A stretch of 24,651 nt of DNA, taken from the NCBI GenBank assembly GCA_964599915.1, contig CAZRHR010000042.1, positions 1 through 24,651 of the forward strand, read 5' to 3'. Positions 13,623 through 23,094 of this stretch are shown one piece after another. The translations under genes and the position numbers were made by a program. The notes under the pieces are model-generated. The model was not told the DNA's origin. It searched no databases and saw only the letters and a list, made by a program, of their open reading frames with translations. Source of the DNA: CAZRHR01 sp964599915 (lineage in GTDB: Bacteria > Bacteroidota > Bacteroidia > CAIKAF01). Positions within the stretch are counted from its first letter, which is position 1. The number at the start of each line of letters is the position of its first letter.

Positions 13623-16600
13623 ATGGCCTTTACGATGACCAAAATTCGCATGTTCCTTATGTTTCTTGGGCTTTTTTTTGGGGCAGTTCAGGGACAAAGT
13701 TTTGTTTTAAGTACTGTGCCACCGTTGGCTGGTGGAAATGGATTGGGTGCGATTGCATTTACGGTTACTGCTTCAAATGTCATTCGCATTGATAGTTTGG
13801 CGGGTGCTTTTGCAGGAACAACGCCCGGTCCAATAGAAGTTTGGTCAAAGCCAGGTGGTTTGGGTTCAGTTCCTACTGTAGATGCGGTTAATGGTTGGAC
13901 CTTGCATGGTTCAGCCGTAATGACACCCCAATCCGCTTCGAATAGTTCACCTGTTTTACAGGTCATCCCAGTGAATGTGGGTGTAGTTATAACCCCTGGG
14001 CAAACCTATTCTTTCGCTTTTGGAAGACCATCAGGCGCTTCTACGCCAACCACTATCTATACCACGTATTCTACGGCTTTGCCTTCTACAGTATCCGATG
14101 CCAATTTGACCATTAATTTGACTCCGGGTCAAAGTTATGGTGGAAATTTTCCAGGTCCCAATTTAGACCGCATGTTCAACGGAACCATTTATTATACACC
14201 GCAAACTACCCCAGGGACTAATTTGCTTGCGCAAGGATTAACTGTAGGTTCTACCTGTCCTGGAACCACTACACTTTCCATGGGTGTATTTAACATTGGT
14301 AGTACCCAAGTAACCAATGGAACCATTCAATGGCAAATCAATGGTGTTTCACAACCAGCCGTACCCTTTTCTCAGCTGGTAGATACCATTGGTAGTGTAA
14401 ATGGATTTAGCGGCAATTTGCCTATAGGAAATGTGGTGATGCCTTCGGTGGGAACTCCTTTAACCATTAAGGCTTGGACCAGTTTGCCCAATGGTGTGGC
14501 TGATTCAGATCCCACCAATGATACTGTTACTGCGGTGTTTAATTCCTCTTTGAATGGAACTTTTACCTTAGATCCTTTGCTTCCATCTGGGGGTGGTAAT
14601 TTTCAAACTTTGAACGCTTTTGCCAGCGCATTATCTCAGTTTGGTGTTTGTGGTCCTGTGGTTTTAAATGTAAGTCCAGGTGTCACTTTGAATGAACAGG
14701 TCATTTTCAATACCATTCCTGGAAGTAGTAGTACGAACACCATACGCATCAATGGTCAAAATGCTACCGTAAGTTTTTCGCCTACAACAAGCGATAGGCA
14801 TGTATTACGGTTTTCCGGAGCTTCATTTGTTACGGTAGAAAATTTGAATGTATTGGTTACGGCGCCTGATTTTGGGTATGGGATTCATTTTATCAATAAT
14901 TGTCGGTTCGATACCATTAGAAATTGCAGCATTAGCTTTCCAAACTTAACCACCACTACCACTACTGCAACCGCCGGGATTTTGGCTTCTGCTAGTTTAA
15001 CTTCGAACGTATCCTCAGGACTTACTTGTAGTTATTGTGCTTTGGAAGGAAATACCATTTCCGGGACAGGTTCTGCGGTTGGGCCTTATTATGGCATTTC
15101 TTGGTACGGAACAGGTCTTACCGGAACCAACGGTAGCCGAATTGTCAATAACATCGTTCGGGATTTCCGATTTGGTGGTATTCGGGTAAATAATGGAGAT
15201 ACCATTGAAGTGTCTGGAAATGAGGTTTCTAGGCCAACTATTACCAACATTACCACCTATTATGGATTGTATGCTACCGGTACCATCAATAACCTTCGAA
15301 TGTTCAATAATAAAGTACATTCCCCAGCTGGTACGCCTTCTTCCAGTACGTCTGTAGTTTATGGCATTTACACCAGCGCAGATGCTACTTCTGTCGGTCC
15401 TAATATCATAGCCAATAACTTGGTTTACAACCTGAATCTGAATGGAACGGAGTATGGTATTTATGGTGCTTCTCCAGACCATAATTACATTTACCATAAT
15501 ACTGTAGTTCAGGATAATAGTGCGGCGACCACTTCTTCACTTTCGGCCGGAGTATTTATTTCGGGCATTGGCGCAGGGGCTCAGGTTTTGAATAACCTGT
15601 TTGTCAATAGTCGCGGCGGCACAGGGCCAAAGTATGGAATCTATTACTCTGCCAATGGCGTGGTAACTACTTCAAATAACAACCTCGTATTTATTAATGC
15701 CACGAACCCTAATTTCGGATTTATTGGAACGGCACAAGCCACCCAATCTGCTTTTGTGGCTACATCCGGAGGAAATTACGATGTGAATAGCCTCACGATT
15801 GACCCGCAATTTAACAATCCTGCGATTTTAGATTACACGCCCACCAATCTTTTGGTTAATGGTGCTGGTTTTGGCCTTCAATCTTTGGTTCCACAAGATA
15901 TCAACGGCAATGCTCGTCCTACTTTACCCGATCCAGGTGCCTTCGAGTCACCTGGTGCTGCGTATGATTTACAGGTCAGCAGTATTCTTCAACCTTCGGG
16001 TTCCATTTGTGCCAGCGCAGATTCGGTGCGTGTTCGCGTCCTGAACAATGGATTTAATGTGGTGAACACGGCTCAGGTGGAATGGTCTGTCAATGGTATA
16101 GCGCAAGTTCCGGTGAATCTTTCCGGTTTGGGGCTTTCCAATGGTCAATTTGCGGATGTTACCTTAGGCTTAGGCAGCTTTATAGGTCAAGGTCCCTTTG
16201 TAATTCGCGCTAATTCGCGCATTCCGAATGGTAATCCTGACCAAGTTCCTCAGAATGATACATCAGCAGTAACGCTTTTTGCCGGAATGCAGGGAATTTA
16301 CACCCTTGACCCGAACCAACCCATTTCTGCAACCAACTTTCAAACCATGGGTTCTTTTGCGCAGGCCTTAAGTCAGCGCGGCGTTTGTGCAGCGGTTGAA
16401 CTGCAGGTATTGCCTACGGCGGTGCTTACAGAACAAGTTTCCTTTACTGCTGTGCCAGGTGCTTCAGCCACCCGAAATATTCATGTGCGTGGGCAAGGTG
16501 CGACCCTTCAATTTGCACCGATTAGTCCAAGTTTTGCGGTCCTACAATTTAATAGTGCTTCTTATTTTACCGTAGATAGTTTGCGCATTGCGACCACTGG

Positions 16601-19600
16601 AACCACCACAGGTTATGGGGTTCATTTTACCAATGGTAGCAGCTATGATACTTTAAGGTTTTGTACCATTGATATTTCATCTATCACCAGCACAACGGCT
16701 TTAAATTCCGGTGGAATCATTGGCTCTAGTTCACCCACCAGCAACACCACGGCCGGAAATATTTGTAATTATTGTTCCATAGAAAGTAATAGGATTGAGG
16801 GAGGTGTAGCCGGCGGAATGTATTACGGGATTCGATTGAATGGTAATCCGGACGGATCTGGACTTCAGCGCACTCGTATTGTGAATAACGAGATTGCCAA
16901 TCCTTATTTTTACGGGATTTACCTAATGGCGGGAGATAGTGTGGAAGTCGCCCGAAACTTGGTGCATCGACCCACTAAACAAACCATTACCACATTTTAT
17001 GGTATTTACTTGACCGGAGATGGTACAAATTATCGGGTGCATGCCAACAGGGTTAAAAATCCTGTCAATACCCTCACGTCCACTTCTTCCGTGTATGGAA
17101 TTTATTCCGCGTTAGACGCTACACCAACCGGACCCAACCTCTTTTACAATAACCTGATTTCAGATTTTAACAGCAATGGTATCCAATACGGATTATATGG
17201 TGCAAGTCCAGAGCACAATTATTTTTACCATAATACCGTAAGCCTAGATCATCAAGGCGGGACCTCTTCTAGTTCCATTTATGGGGTGTATTTTTCAGGC
17301 GCCTCTGTGGGAACTCAGTTTGTGAATAACATGGTTTCCGTGACGAGGAATTCAAGTGGAAGTAAATTTGGTCTTTATTTGTCTTCAGGGACAGCTTTGG
17401 CCGTTAGTGACTATAACAACATCTGGGTTTCCGGAACAGGGACCAATCTTTATGGCTACCTTTCTGCCAATCGCATTACCCGAGCAGATTTTAATTTAGC
17501 GAGTGGTTTATTGAATTTAGAAGCCAATTCAGATACGCTGAATCCCAATTTTGTGAATCCCCTTTTGGATGATTATACACCGGGCAATCTCTTTTTGAAT
17601 GGTCAGGGAACCAATTTACAAAACCTTGTGCCAAACGATATCTTGGGCGTAGCAAGGCCTACCACGCCGGATATGGGTGCATTTGAGTTTGTTCCTGCGC
17701 CCAATGATGCTTCGCTTATTGCTTTAATTTCACCAACCACTACTTTTTGCTCGGGTACCCAGCCAGTGACCATTCGCTTAGGAAATCCAGGCAATGCCAC
17801 GTTGAATAGTGTAACGGTTGTGCTTACCTCGAACGGGCAGCCAGTTCTTTCGACCAACCTTTCAGGATTAGGTTTGGCCTCCGGAAATGACACTATTTTG
17901 ACCGTTGGAACGTATAATTTATCCGGTTCCGGTCCTTTAAATTTACAAGCCTATGTGTCTTTGCCCAACAATACCCCCGATTTAAATAACCTGAATGATA
18001 CCATTAATCTGGTTGCTTACAATGGTTTGTCGGGAGCTTATACCCTGAATAATTTGCTTCCCACCGGAGGTGTCAATTTTCAGTCCTTTTTCGCCCTTGA
18101 CAGTACCTTGGCCTTGAGAGGCCTATGCGGACCTGTAGATGTGTTTGTACAGCCAGGTCAAACTTTCAATGAACAAGTTCTTTTCCAGAATTATCCCACC
18201 GCTTCTATTCAAAGACGCATTCGCATTCATGGCCAGGGTGCTACGGTATCCTTTGCGCCGTCTTCCACCCTGGAATATGTGATGGCTTTTAACGGTGGTT
18301 CCTTTATTCGGGTAGATAGCTTGAATATTGTAGGTACTTCTGCTACCGCTGGTATAGGCGTATTATTTTTGAACCAAGCTGCTCATGATACCTTGGTGGA
18401 TTGTACCATTGACTTATCTGCAGTTACTTCTACGAGTAGCACTGCCAGTACCGGTATTGCCGCATCAGGTAGTTTTTCCAGTCCTTCGACAGCAGGTACT
18501 AATCTTTCTAATTCAGCTTTTATTCGGAACCGAATTATTGGTGGTGCCGGTGGAGGTGGATACAATGGCATTCGACTTAACGGACTTACCAATGGTACCG
18601 GTGTTGAAGATATCTTGATTCAAGATAACATCATCAGTGATTTTTACCTGTATGGTATATATTTGAACAATACAGATTCTGTTCGTATCCGAGGAAATGA
18701 TATTAGTCGGGCCAATCGAACTGCGCTTTCTACCTTTTATGGTATCGCTGTTTTTGGAAATAGTAACCGGGTTTGGGCAGAGGGTAACTTAGTGCATGAT
18801 GCGTTTAATGCGAATCCTGCATCTACCTCTACAACTTATGGTTTATACTCTTCAGCTACACCTACCTTGGGTAGAACGGTGAATTTTGTAAATAACAAGG
18901 TGTATAACATGAACGGAAATGGTATCCAATATGGTATTTATGGAAGTACGCCTGCCAATACACGCTTTTACCATAACACCATTGTGTTAGACCAGTCTTT
19001 GGTAGGGACAAGCGCCGCTTATGGAATGTACTTTACAGGCGCGGGAGCTGGTTTAGAGGCGTTGAACAACCTCATTTACATGACCCGAAATACGTCTTCT
19101 ACTTCTTATGGTATGTATTTTACAACCTCCGCCACGCCTGCTCGATTGGATCACCAGGTGGTTTATATGAGCAATGCTACTGGCGCTGCAGCGTATGGAT
19201 TTATCGCCAATGCCTTGCAGCAGACAAGAATTGACTTTTTCCAAGCCAGCGGTGGGAATGCCTTTGAAGGTAATTCCGTAGAGGCTGATCCTTTCTTCCT
19301 CAATCCCCAAACAGGGAACTACCAGCCAACCAATCCATTGGTTAATAATACAGGGTTGTCATTGTCGCCTGTGGTAACGACAGATTATTTTGGTAACCCA
19401 AGATCGCTAACCCCAGATGCCGGCGCCATCGAATGGAGCCCTGCGCAAAATGATGCAGGGGTAGCCCAGCTTGTACAACCGGGTGGACCCGTTTGTCCCG
19501 GAAACCAAAGCGTGTTGGCCATCATCACCAATGCAGGCTTAGATACTTTACAAACCGTTCAAGTCAATTGGGAGGTAAATGGTGTGGGGCAGCCTCCGGC

Positions 19601-22022
19601 CTCATTTACCGGCTTAGGTTTGGCCACCACCCAGGACAGCCTATTAAATCTAGGGAATTTCAACTTCCTTCCCGGATTGGCTTACACCCTGAAAATTTGG
19701 ACTTCCGCTCCAAATGGACAAGCCGATGCCCAGCCGTTGAATGATACCTTGGTGCTTACCATGAATCCTGGTATGCTGGGGACGTACACTGTTGATGCCG
19801 GAAGCCCAATCTCTGCTACAAATTTCCTTTCTATTCCGGATGCCATCACCGCACTTGCTAACGCAGGGGTTTGTGGTCCGGTGATTGTAGATGTGGTTAC
19901 ACCCATTCACAATACCCCAGTGGTAATTCCACCCATTTCAGGTACCAGTGCTGTGAATACCATAACCTTGCAATCTCAAGCCCAGGATTCTTCAGCAGTG
20001 ACCCTTGTGGTGAATGGAACTTCCTCCTTGAATTATGCCCTTCGGTTAGATGGTTGTTCCTTTGTACGGGTGCGCCATCTCACGTTACAAAATACCAATG
20101 GCTCCAATGCAAGGGTGTTAGAAATTCGGCCAAATACTTCTGATAATGAAGTGTCCCATTGCCGTCTAATTGGAGATAGTTTGAGCACTACCTTGAGCAC
20201 ACTAAGGGCGAATATCTATGCGCTGGGTGTTGGAATGCAAAGGAACGTGATCCGACAGAACCGCATTGTGGGTGGTGGTTATGGGGTGTATTGGTATGGA
20301 AATACATCAGGAAACAATACGGACAACCAATTGGAAAACAATTTCTTTACCACCCAAGTCTTTTATGCTGGAGATTTCCGTTACCATACCGGTTTAACGC
20401 TCCATGGTAATGAGGTTCGCTTTAATACGGGGGTTACGGTTCAAACGTATGGTTTCAGAGTGTTGGATGCAGCCACCGGACTTAAAGTTACTGCGAACCT
20501 TATCGTGGGTTCAGGCGATCACCCCTACAATAGCATTCGTGTAGAAGGCGGGGTCGCTGCAGTGCCTGCCTTGGTGGCCAATAATATGTTGGTTTCAGGT
20601 TCTGCCAATACCGTGAGTACTTTATTCCAATTGTATTTGACCAATGTTTCCAACGTGCAGGTGGTACATAATTCCGCTACTTTATTAGGAAATGCCACTG
20701 GATCTTCCCATTTGTACGCAGGAAATGTGAGTGGACTGGACTTGTTAAACAACAACTTTACCAATGCCATAGGCGCCTCCGTTTGGTTTATGGATGCCAA
20801 TGTAAGTTTGGGTCAATCCAACCATAATAACCTATACACGACTGCATTTACTCCATTCTTCTGGAACGGAATTGGTTTAAGTAATCTTGCGGCATGGCAA
20901 ACGACCACTTCTTCCGATGCGAACTCTATCTCCGTGCCACCTTCCTTCTTTGGTGTGGATGATTTACATACCTGTGATCCGGCGTTGGCTTCAGCAGGTA
21001 TCGCCGTTCCTAGTGTTCCAGCGGATTTTGATGGAGAAGTTCGCAGTACACTTACGCCTTCCATAGGTGCGGATGAATTTGCGGTTAATCCGGTGTATTC
21101 ACTTGGACCGGATATACAGAAGTGTGCAAATGCTTCTATTGTGTTAAGTGGAAATCCAGTATTTGGCGCCACTTATACTTGGAATACCGGCGCGACCACA
21201 CCTACTTTGAGTGTGACCACCCCAGGTTTGTACCATGTTACGGTCACTACAGTATGTGGTTCTACTACCGATTCCATCTTGGTGAGCAGTTTACCAGGTC
21301 CGGTGGTTTCCTTTAGCCATGTGGTGAGTGGAAGCACTGTTACATTTACCAACACTTCGCCAGGCTCAGGTCTTACGTTTAACTGGGATTTTGGAGATGG
21401 AAATGGAGCGGTTACAGAGAATCCGGTATACACTTATTCCGTGCCAGGAAATTACAATGTCACCTTAACGGTAACCGATTCTTGCGGGGTGTCTAACAGT
21501 GCGGTTCAATTGGTAGATGCCAATCCTTGTATACCCATAGGGGTTGGATTTACTTCTGCGGTGAATGGGGCCACGGTTTCCTTTACCCAAACATCTACCG
21601 GAACCGGTTTAGCCTCTGCCTGGGATTTTGGGGATGGAAATACCTCCAACCAAACCAATCCTACACATACCTATGCAAATCCGGGCACGTACACTGTTTT
21701 ACTCACGGTGACCGATTCTTGTGGGTTTACCGACACCCTGAGTGCGCAAGTGACTGTTGCTACTTCAGGGTTGGAGGAAGGTCCAAGCAGTGGTATAGTA
21801 GCTTATCCCAACCCATCGAACACCTTCGTGGTGGTTCGAAGTACGTCTGATCAAACGATTCAGTATCGGTTGATGGATCCAACGGGACGTGAGGTGAGAA
21901 TTGGAATTTGGGCAAGTGGACAAGGCGTGTTAGATGTGGCCCAACTGCCAAGTGCCACCTATGTTTTAGAATTGTTACAGGCTGGAAAGCGCCACGTGAT
22001 ATCAGTGGTGGTTCAGGGCTAA
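13623..22022 (+). CDS. Giant modular T9SS-exported surface protein with beta-helix repeats and PKD domains
   Basis: 2,799 residues in one uninterrupted frame. A signal peptide (about residues 5-25, ending VQGQS) sends it through Sec; ATG 13635 is an alternative start. Residues 26-198 form an unrecognised N-terminal domain. Four similar modules follow at about 199-779, 780-1359, 1360-1941 and 1942-2489. Each has an Ig/CARDB-like domain ending NDT, a TLDP...NFQT link, a G-V/L-C-G-P-V strand, and a right-handed parallel beta-helix rich in YGIY and NNxV turns. The first three close with a D-x-x-G-x-x-R-P...GAFE-like tail, as in choice-of-anchor proteins. Then come an Ig-like domain (2490-2557), two PKD domains (WDFGDG at 2588 and 2667) and a type A sorting domain (AYPNPS to the end) for T9SS export and surface attachment. 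It probably acts in adhesion or glycan binding; no catalytic residues were identified. Confidence 0.92.
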   Translation: MAFTMTKIRMFLMFLGLFFGAVQGQSFVLSTVPPLAGGNGLGAIAFTVTASNVIRIDSLAGAFAGTTPGPIEVWSKPGGLGSVPTVDAVNGWTLHGSAVMTPQSASNSSPVLQVIPVNVGVVITPGQTYSFAFGRPSGASTPTTIYTTYSTALPSTVSDANLTINLTPGQSYGGNFPGPNLDRMFNGTIYYTPQTTPGTNLLAQGLTVGSTCPGTTTLSMGVFNIGSTQVTNGTIQWQINGVSQPAVPFSQLVDTIGSVNGFSGNLPIGNVVMPSVGTPLTIKAWTSLPNGVADSDPTNDTVTAVFNSSLNGTFTLDPLLPSGGGNFQTLNAFASALSQFGVCGPVVLNVSPGVTLNEQVIFNTIPGSSSTNTIRINGQNATVSFSPTTSDRHVLRFSGASFVTVENLNVLVTAPDFGYGIHFINNCRFDTIRNCSISFPNLTTTTTTATAGILASASLTSNVSSGLTCSYCALEGNTISGTGSAVGPYYGISWYGTGLTGTNGSRIVNNIVRDFRFGGIRVNNGDTIEVSGNEVSRPTITNITTYYGLYATGTINNLRMFNNKVHSPAGTPSSSTSVVYGIYTSADATSVGPNIIANNLVYNLNLNGTEYGIYGASPDHNYIYHNTVVQDNSAATTSSLSAGVFISGIGAGAQVLNNLFVNSRGGTGPKYGIYYSANGVVTTSNNNLVFINATNPNFGFIGTAQATQSAFVATSGGNYDVNSLTIDPQFNNPAILDYTPTNLLVNGAGFGLQSLVPQDINGNARPTLPDPGAFESPGAAYDLQVSSILQPSGSICASADSVRVRVLNNGFNVVNTAQVEWSVNGIAQVPVNLSGLGLSNGQFADVTLGLGSFIGQGPFVIRANSRIPNGNPDQVPQNDTSAVTLFAGMQGIYTLDPNQPISATNFQTMGSFAQALSQRGVCAAVELQVLPTAVLTEQVSFTAVPGASATRNIHVRGQGATLQFAPISPSFAVLQFNSASYFTVDSLRIATTGTTTGYGVHFTNGSSYDTLRFCTIDISSITSTTALNSGGIIGSSSPTSNTTAGNICNYCSIESNRIEGGVAGGMYYGIRLNGNPDGSGLQRTRIVNNEIANPYFYGIYLMAGDSVEVARNLVHRPTKQTITTFYGIYLTGDGTNYRVHANRVKNPVNTLTSTSSVYGIYSALDATPTGPNLFYNNLISDFNSNGIQYGLYGASPEHNYFYHNTVSLDHQGGTSSSSIYGVYFSGASVGTQFVNNMVSVTRNSSGSKFGLYLSSGTALAVSDYNNIWVSGTGTNLYGYLSANRITRADFNLASGLLNLEANSDTLNPNFVNPLLDDYTPGNLFLNGQGTNLQNLVPNDILGVARPTTPDMGAFEFVPAPNDASLIALISPTTTFCSGTQPVTIRLGNPGNATLNSVTVVLTSNGQPVLSTNLSGLGLASGNDTILTVGTYNLSGSGPLNLQAYVSLPNNTPDLNNLNDTINLVAYNGLSGAYTLNNLLPTGGVNFQSFFALDSTLALRGLCGPVDVFVQPGQTFNEQVLFQNYPTASIQRRIRIHGQGATVSFAPSSTLEYVMAFNGGSFIRVDSLNIVGTSATAGIGVLFLNQAAHDTLVDCTIDLSAVTSTSSTASTGIAASGSFSSPSTAGTNLSNSAFIRNRIIGGAGGGGYNGIRLNGLTNGTGVEDILIQDNIISDFYLYGIYLNNTDSVRIRGNDISRANRTALSTFYGIAVFGNSNRVWAEGNLVHDAFNANPASTSTTYGLYSSATPTLGRTVNFVNNKVYNMNGNGIQYGIYGSTPANTRFYHNTIVLDQSLVGTSAAYGMYFTGAGAGLEALNNLIYMTRNTSSTSYGMYFTTSATPARLDHQVVYMSNATGAAAYGFIANALQQTRIDFFQASGGNAFEGNSVEADPFFLNPQTGNYQPTNPLVNNTGLSLSPVVTTDYFGNPRSLTPDAGAIEWSPAQNDAGVAQLVQPGGPVCPGNQSVLAIITNAGLDTLQTVQVNWEVNGVGQPPASFTGLGLATTQDSLLNLGNFNFLPGLAYTLKIWTSAPNGQADAQPLNDTLVLTMNPGMLGTYTVDAGSPISATNFLSIPDAITALANAGVCGPVIVDVVTPIHNTPVVIPPISGTSAVNTITLQSQAQDSSAVTLVVNGTSSLNYALRLDGCSFVRVRHLTLQNTNGSNARVLEIRPNTSDNEVSHCRLIGDSLSTTLSTLRANIYALGVGMQRNVIRQNRIVGGGYGVYWYGNTSGNNTDNQLENNFFTTQVFYAGDFRYHTGLTLHGNEVRFNTGVTVQTYGFRVLDAATGLKVTANLIVGSGDHPYNSIRVEGGVAAVPALVANNMLVSGSANTVSTLFQLYLTNVSNVQVVHNSATLLGNATGSSHLYAGNVSGLDLLNNNFTNAIGASVWFMDANVSLGQSNHNNLYTTAFTPFFWNGIGLSNLAAWQTTTSSDANSISVPPSFFGVDDLHTCDPALASAGIAVPSVPADFDGEVRSTLTPSIGADEFAVNPVYSLGPDIQKCANASIVLSGNPVFGATYTWNTGATTPTLSVTTPGLYHVTVTTVCGSTTDSILVSSLPGPVVSFSHVVSGSTVTFTNTSPGSGLTFNWDFGDGNGAVTENPVYTYSVPGNYNVTLTVTDSCGVSNSAVQLVDANPCIPIGVGFTSAVNGATVSFTQTSTGTGLASAWDFGDGNTSNQTNPTHTYANPGTYTVLLTVTDSCGFTDTLSAQVTVATSGLEEGPSSGIVAYPNPSNTFVVVRSTSDQTIQYRLMDPTGREVRIGIWASGQGVLDVAQLPSATYVLELLQAGKRHVISVVVQG
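14219..21090 (+). repeat. Four tandem ~1.74-kb coding modules
   Basis: Module limits at DNA level are about 14219-15960, 15961-17700, 17701-19446 and 19447-21090. The first three are nearly equal in length (1,742, 1,740 and 1,746 bases); the fourth is shorter and more diverged. Landmarks recur in order: a Cys at the start of the Ig-like part (STCPG, SICAS, TFCSG, PVCPG), then GVCGPV-like strands, and in the first three GASPDHNYIYHNTV-like turns. The repeats are diverged at base level, so the duplications are old. Confidence 0.85.
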
Positions 22023-22045
22023 TAAAGGGTTTGTTTGAAGAATGA

Positions 22046-22078
22046 AAGGCGGTCTCGAGTAGAGGCCGCCTTTTTTTT
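22046..22078 (+). terminator. Strong terminator after the giant surface gene
   Basis: AAGGCGGTCTC (22046-22056) pairs with GAGGCCGCCTT (22062-22072), 11 bp with one G-U pair and a 5-base loop, followed by eight T in all (22071-22078). It starts 24 bases after the stop codon. Confidence 0.88.
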
Positions 22079-22354
22079 GTGCAGGAGAAGTTGTTGTTTA
22101 GCGTGTCTAGAATCCTATTTGTGTAAGGTTCTTCCAATTTAATAATCCAATTATCGGCTTATTGGATTTCGAAAGCAATCATCCGCTATTTTCATTTAAT
22201 TCATTCCTAGAAAGATTAACTTTTGAGATAAGGTAGGCTGCGTTTGGCATTCATCATTACCGACCCAAGCTTTTAGGCTTGTCATGCCCAAGGCAATAAA
22301 ACCTATTTTATGTTTGTAGCAATGCCTGGGCTCAGACTTATCCTTCAATTGCGT
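22079..22354. other. Convergent intergenic region, no gene seen
   Basis: 276 bases between the terminator of the surface gene and the end of the minus-strand lipoprotein gene. The only structure noticed is an 8-bp inverted repeat, AATCCAAT (22144-22151) and ATTGGATT (22161-22168), with a 9-base loop and no T run. No coding pattern is visible. Confidence 0.4.
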
Positions 22355-22852
22355 TCACTCAATCTTATTGAGCTGGTCCATTTTCTTAATGACGACCCTG
22401 CCTTCTTCGTTTCGAATAATGCAATTTACATCGTCTTTAAAGCTAATGATGGTTCCTGTTTTCTGCCCAAACATCTCGGTCCATGTGACTTTGTCGCCTA
22501 CCTTAAGTCTTTTAAAAGCAACTTCAGTTTCTATACCCCAAACATCACCACTTGCTGCAAAGTACTGGCGTTTTGGGTTCCGTCTTCGCTTGATTTTATA
22601 GAATTTTACATTCATTAAAAATTCACCTCCGGGGACTTTTTTAACCGCTTGATCGATGGCTTCTTCAAGAGAAGTTGCCCTTGATTTTCGCATTTCTTTT
22701 CTGCTACTACCTTCATAGCGGGAGAGTAACTTATAATCCTCCAGCCGTTCAATATTTCGGCAGGAAACCATATTGAGTTGCCCAATGTGGTCTATATGGA
22801 CGCAACTTGTAAAAAGTGAAATGAAGCAAAGGGAGAAAAAGAATGTTTTCAT
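22355..22852 (-). CDS. Small lipoprotein with C-terminal SH3/KOW-like segment, function unknown
   Basis: 165 residues. The signal MKTFFFSLCFISLFTSC ends in lipobox LFTSC, so Cys17 is likely lipidated. The mature part begins with GQLNMVSCRNIE, similar to the MVSxRNI pattern of small Bacteroidota lipoproteins. The stretch ATSLEEAIDQAVKKVPGGEFLMNVKFY also resembles that group, in which a helix precedes PGG and a strand. The last 50 residues (RLKVGDKVTWTEMFGQKTG and onward) look like a small KOW/SH3-like barrel. The function is unknown; the protein probably sits in the periplasm or at the outer membrane. It is alone on its strand, with no clear promoter match upstream; a 5-bp hairpin (GTGCT/AGCAC, 22883-22896) lies before it. 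Confidence 0.75.
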   Translation of the reverse strand: MKTFFFSLCFISLFTSCVHIDHIGQLNMVSCRNIERLEDYKLLSRYEGSSRKEMRKSRATSLEEAIDQAVKKVPGGEFLMNVKFYKIKRRRNPKRQYFAASGDVWGIETEVAFKRLKVGDKVTWTEMFGQKTGTIISFKDDVNCIIRNEEGRVVIKKMDQLNKIE

Positions 22853-23041
22853 GTTTATGACTTTATGATTGGTTGATCCGTTGTGCTTTTTAGCACCACA
22901 GGTTTAGTTGCCCAAACCAGTCATTGCCATTATGCACAAAATCGGCAGCAAGGATAAGACACCCTGTTACTCCATTTTTAAGAATTTAATAATCGCTCCT
23001 TTTTGCTCCCTCAACGTAGCCTTAGAGTCGATGAGCGTGAT

Positions 23042-23079
23042 AAAAAAAATCCGGACCCACACCTGTTGGATCCGGATTT
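23042..23079 (-). terminator. Terminator of the DUF932-like gene
   Basis: Read on the minus strand, a 12-bp stem (AAATCCGGATCC with GGGTCCGGATTT, one G-U pair) has a 9-base loop and is followed by a run of T reaching eight in all. It lies 16 bases past the stop codon at 23095. The strand is certain because the T run exists only on that side. Confidence 0.88.
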
Positions 23080-23094
23080 GGATGGCGCATGAAA

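Noticed and set aside
14219..21090. CRISPR-like or DNA-level tandem repeat
   Set aside because: The repetition is at protein level in 580-residue units, with diverged bases and no constant short repeat with spacers.
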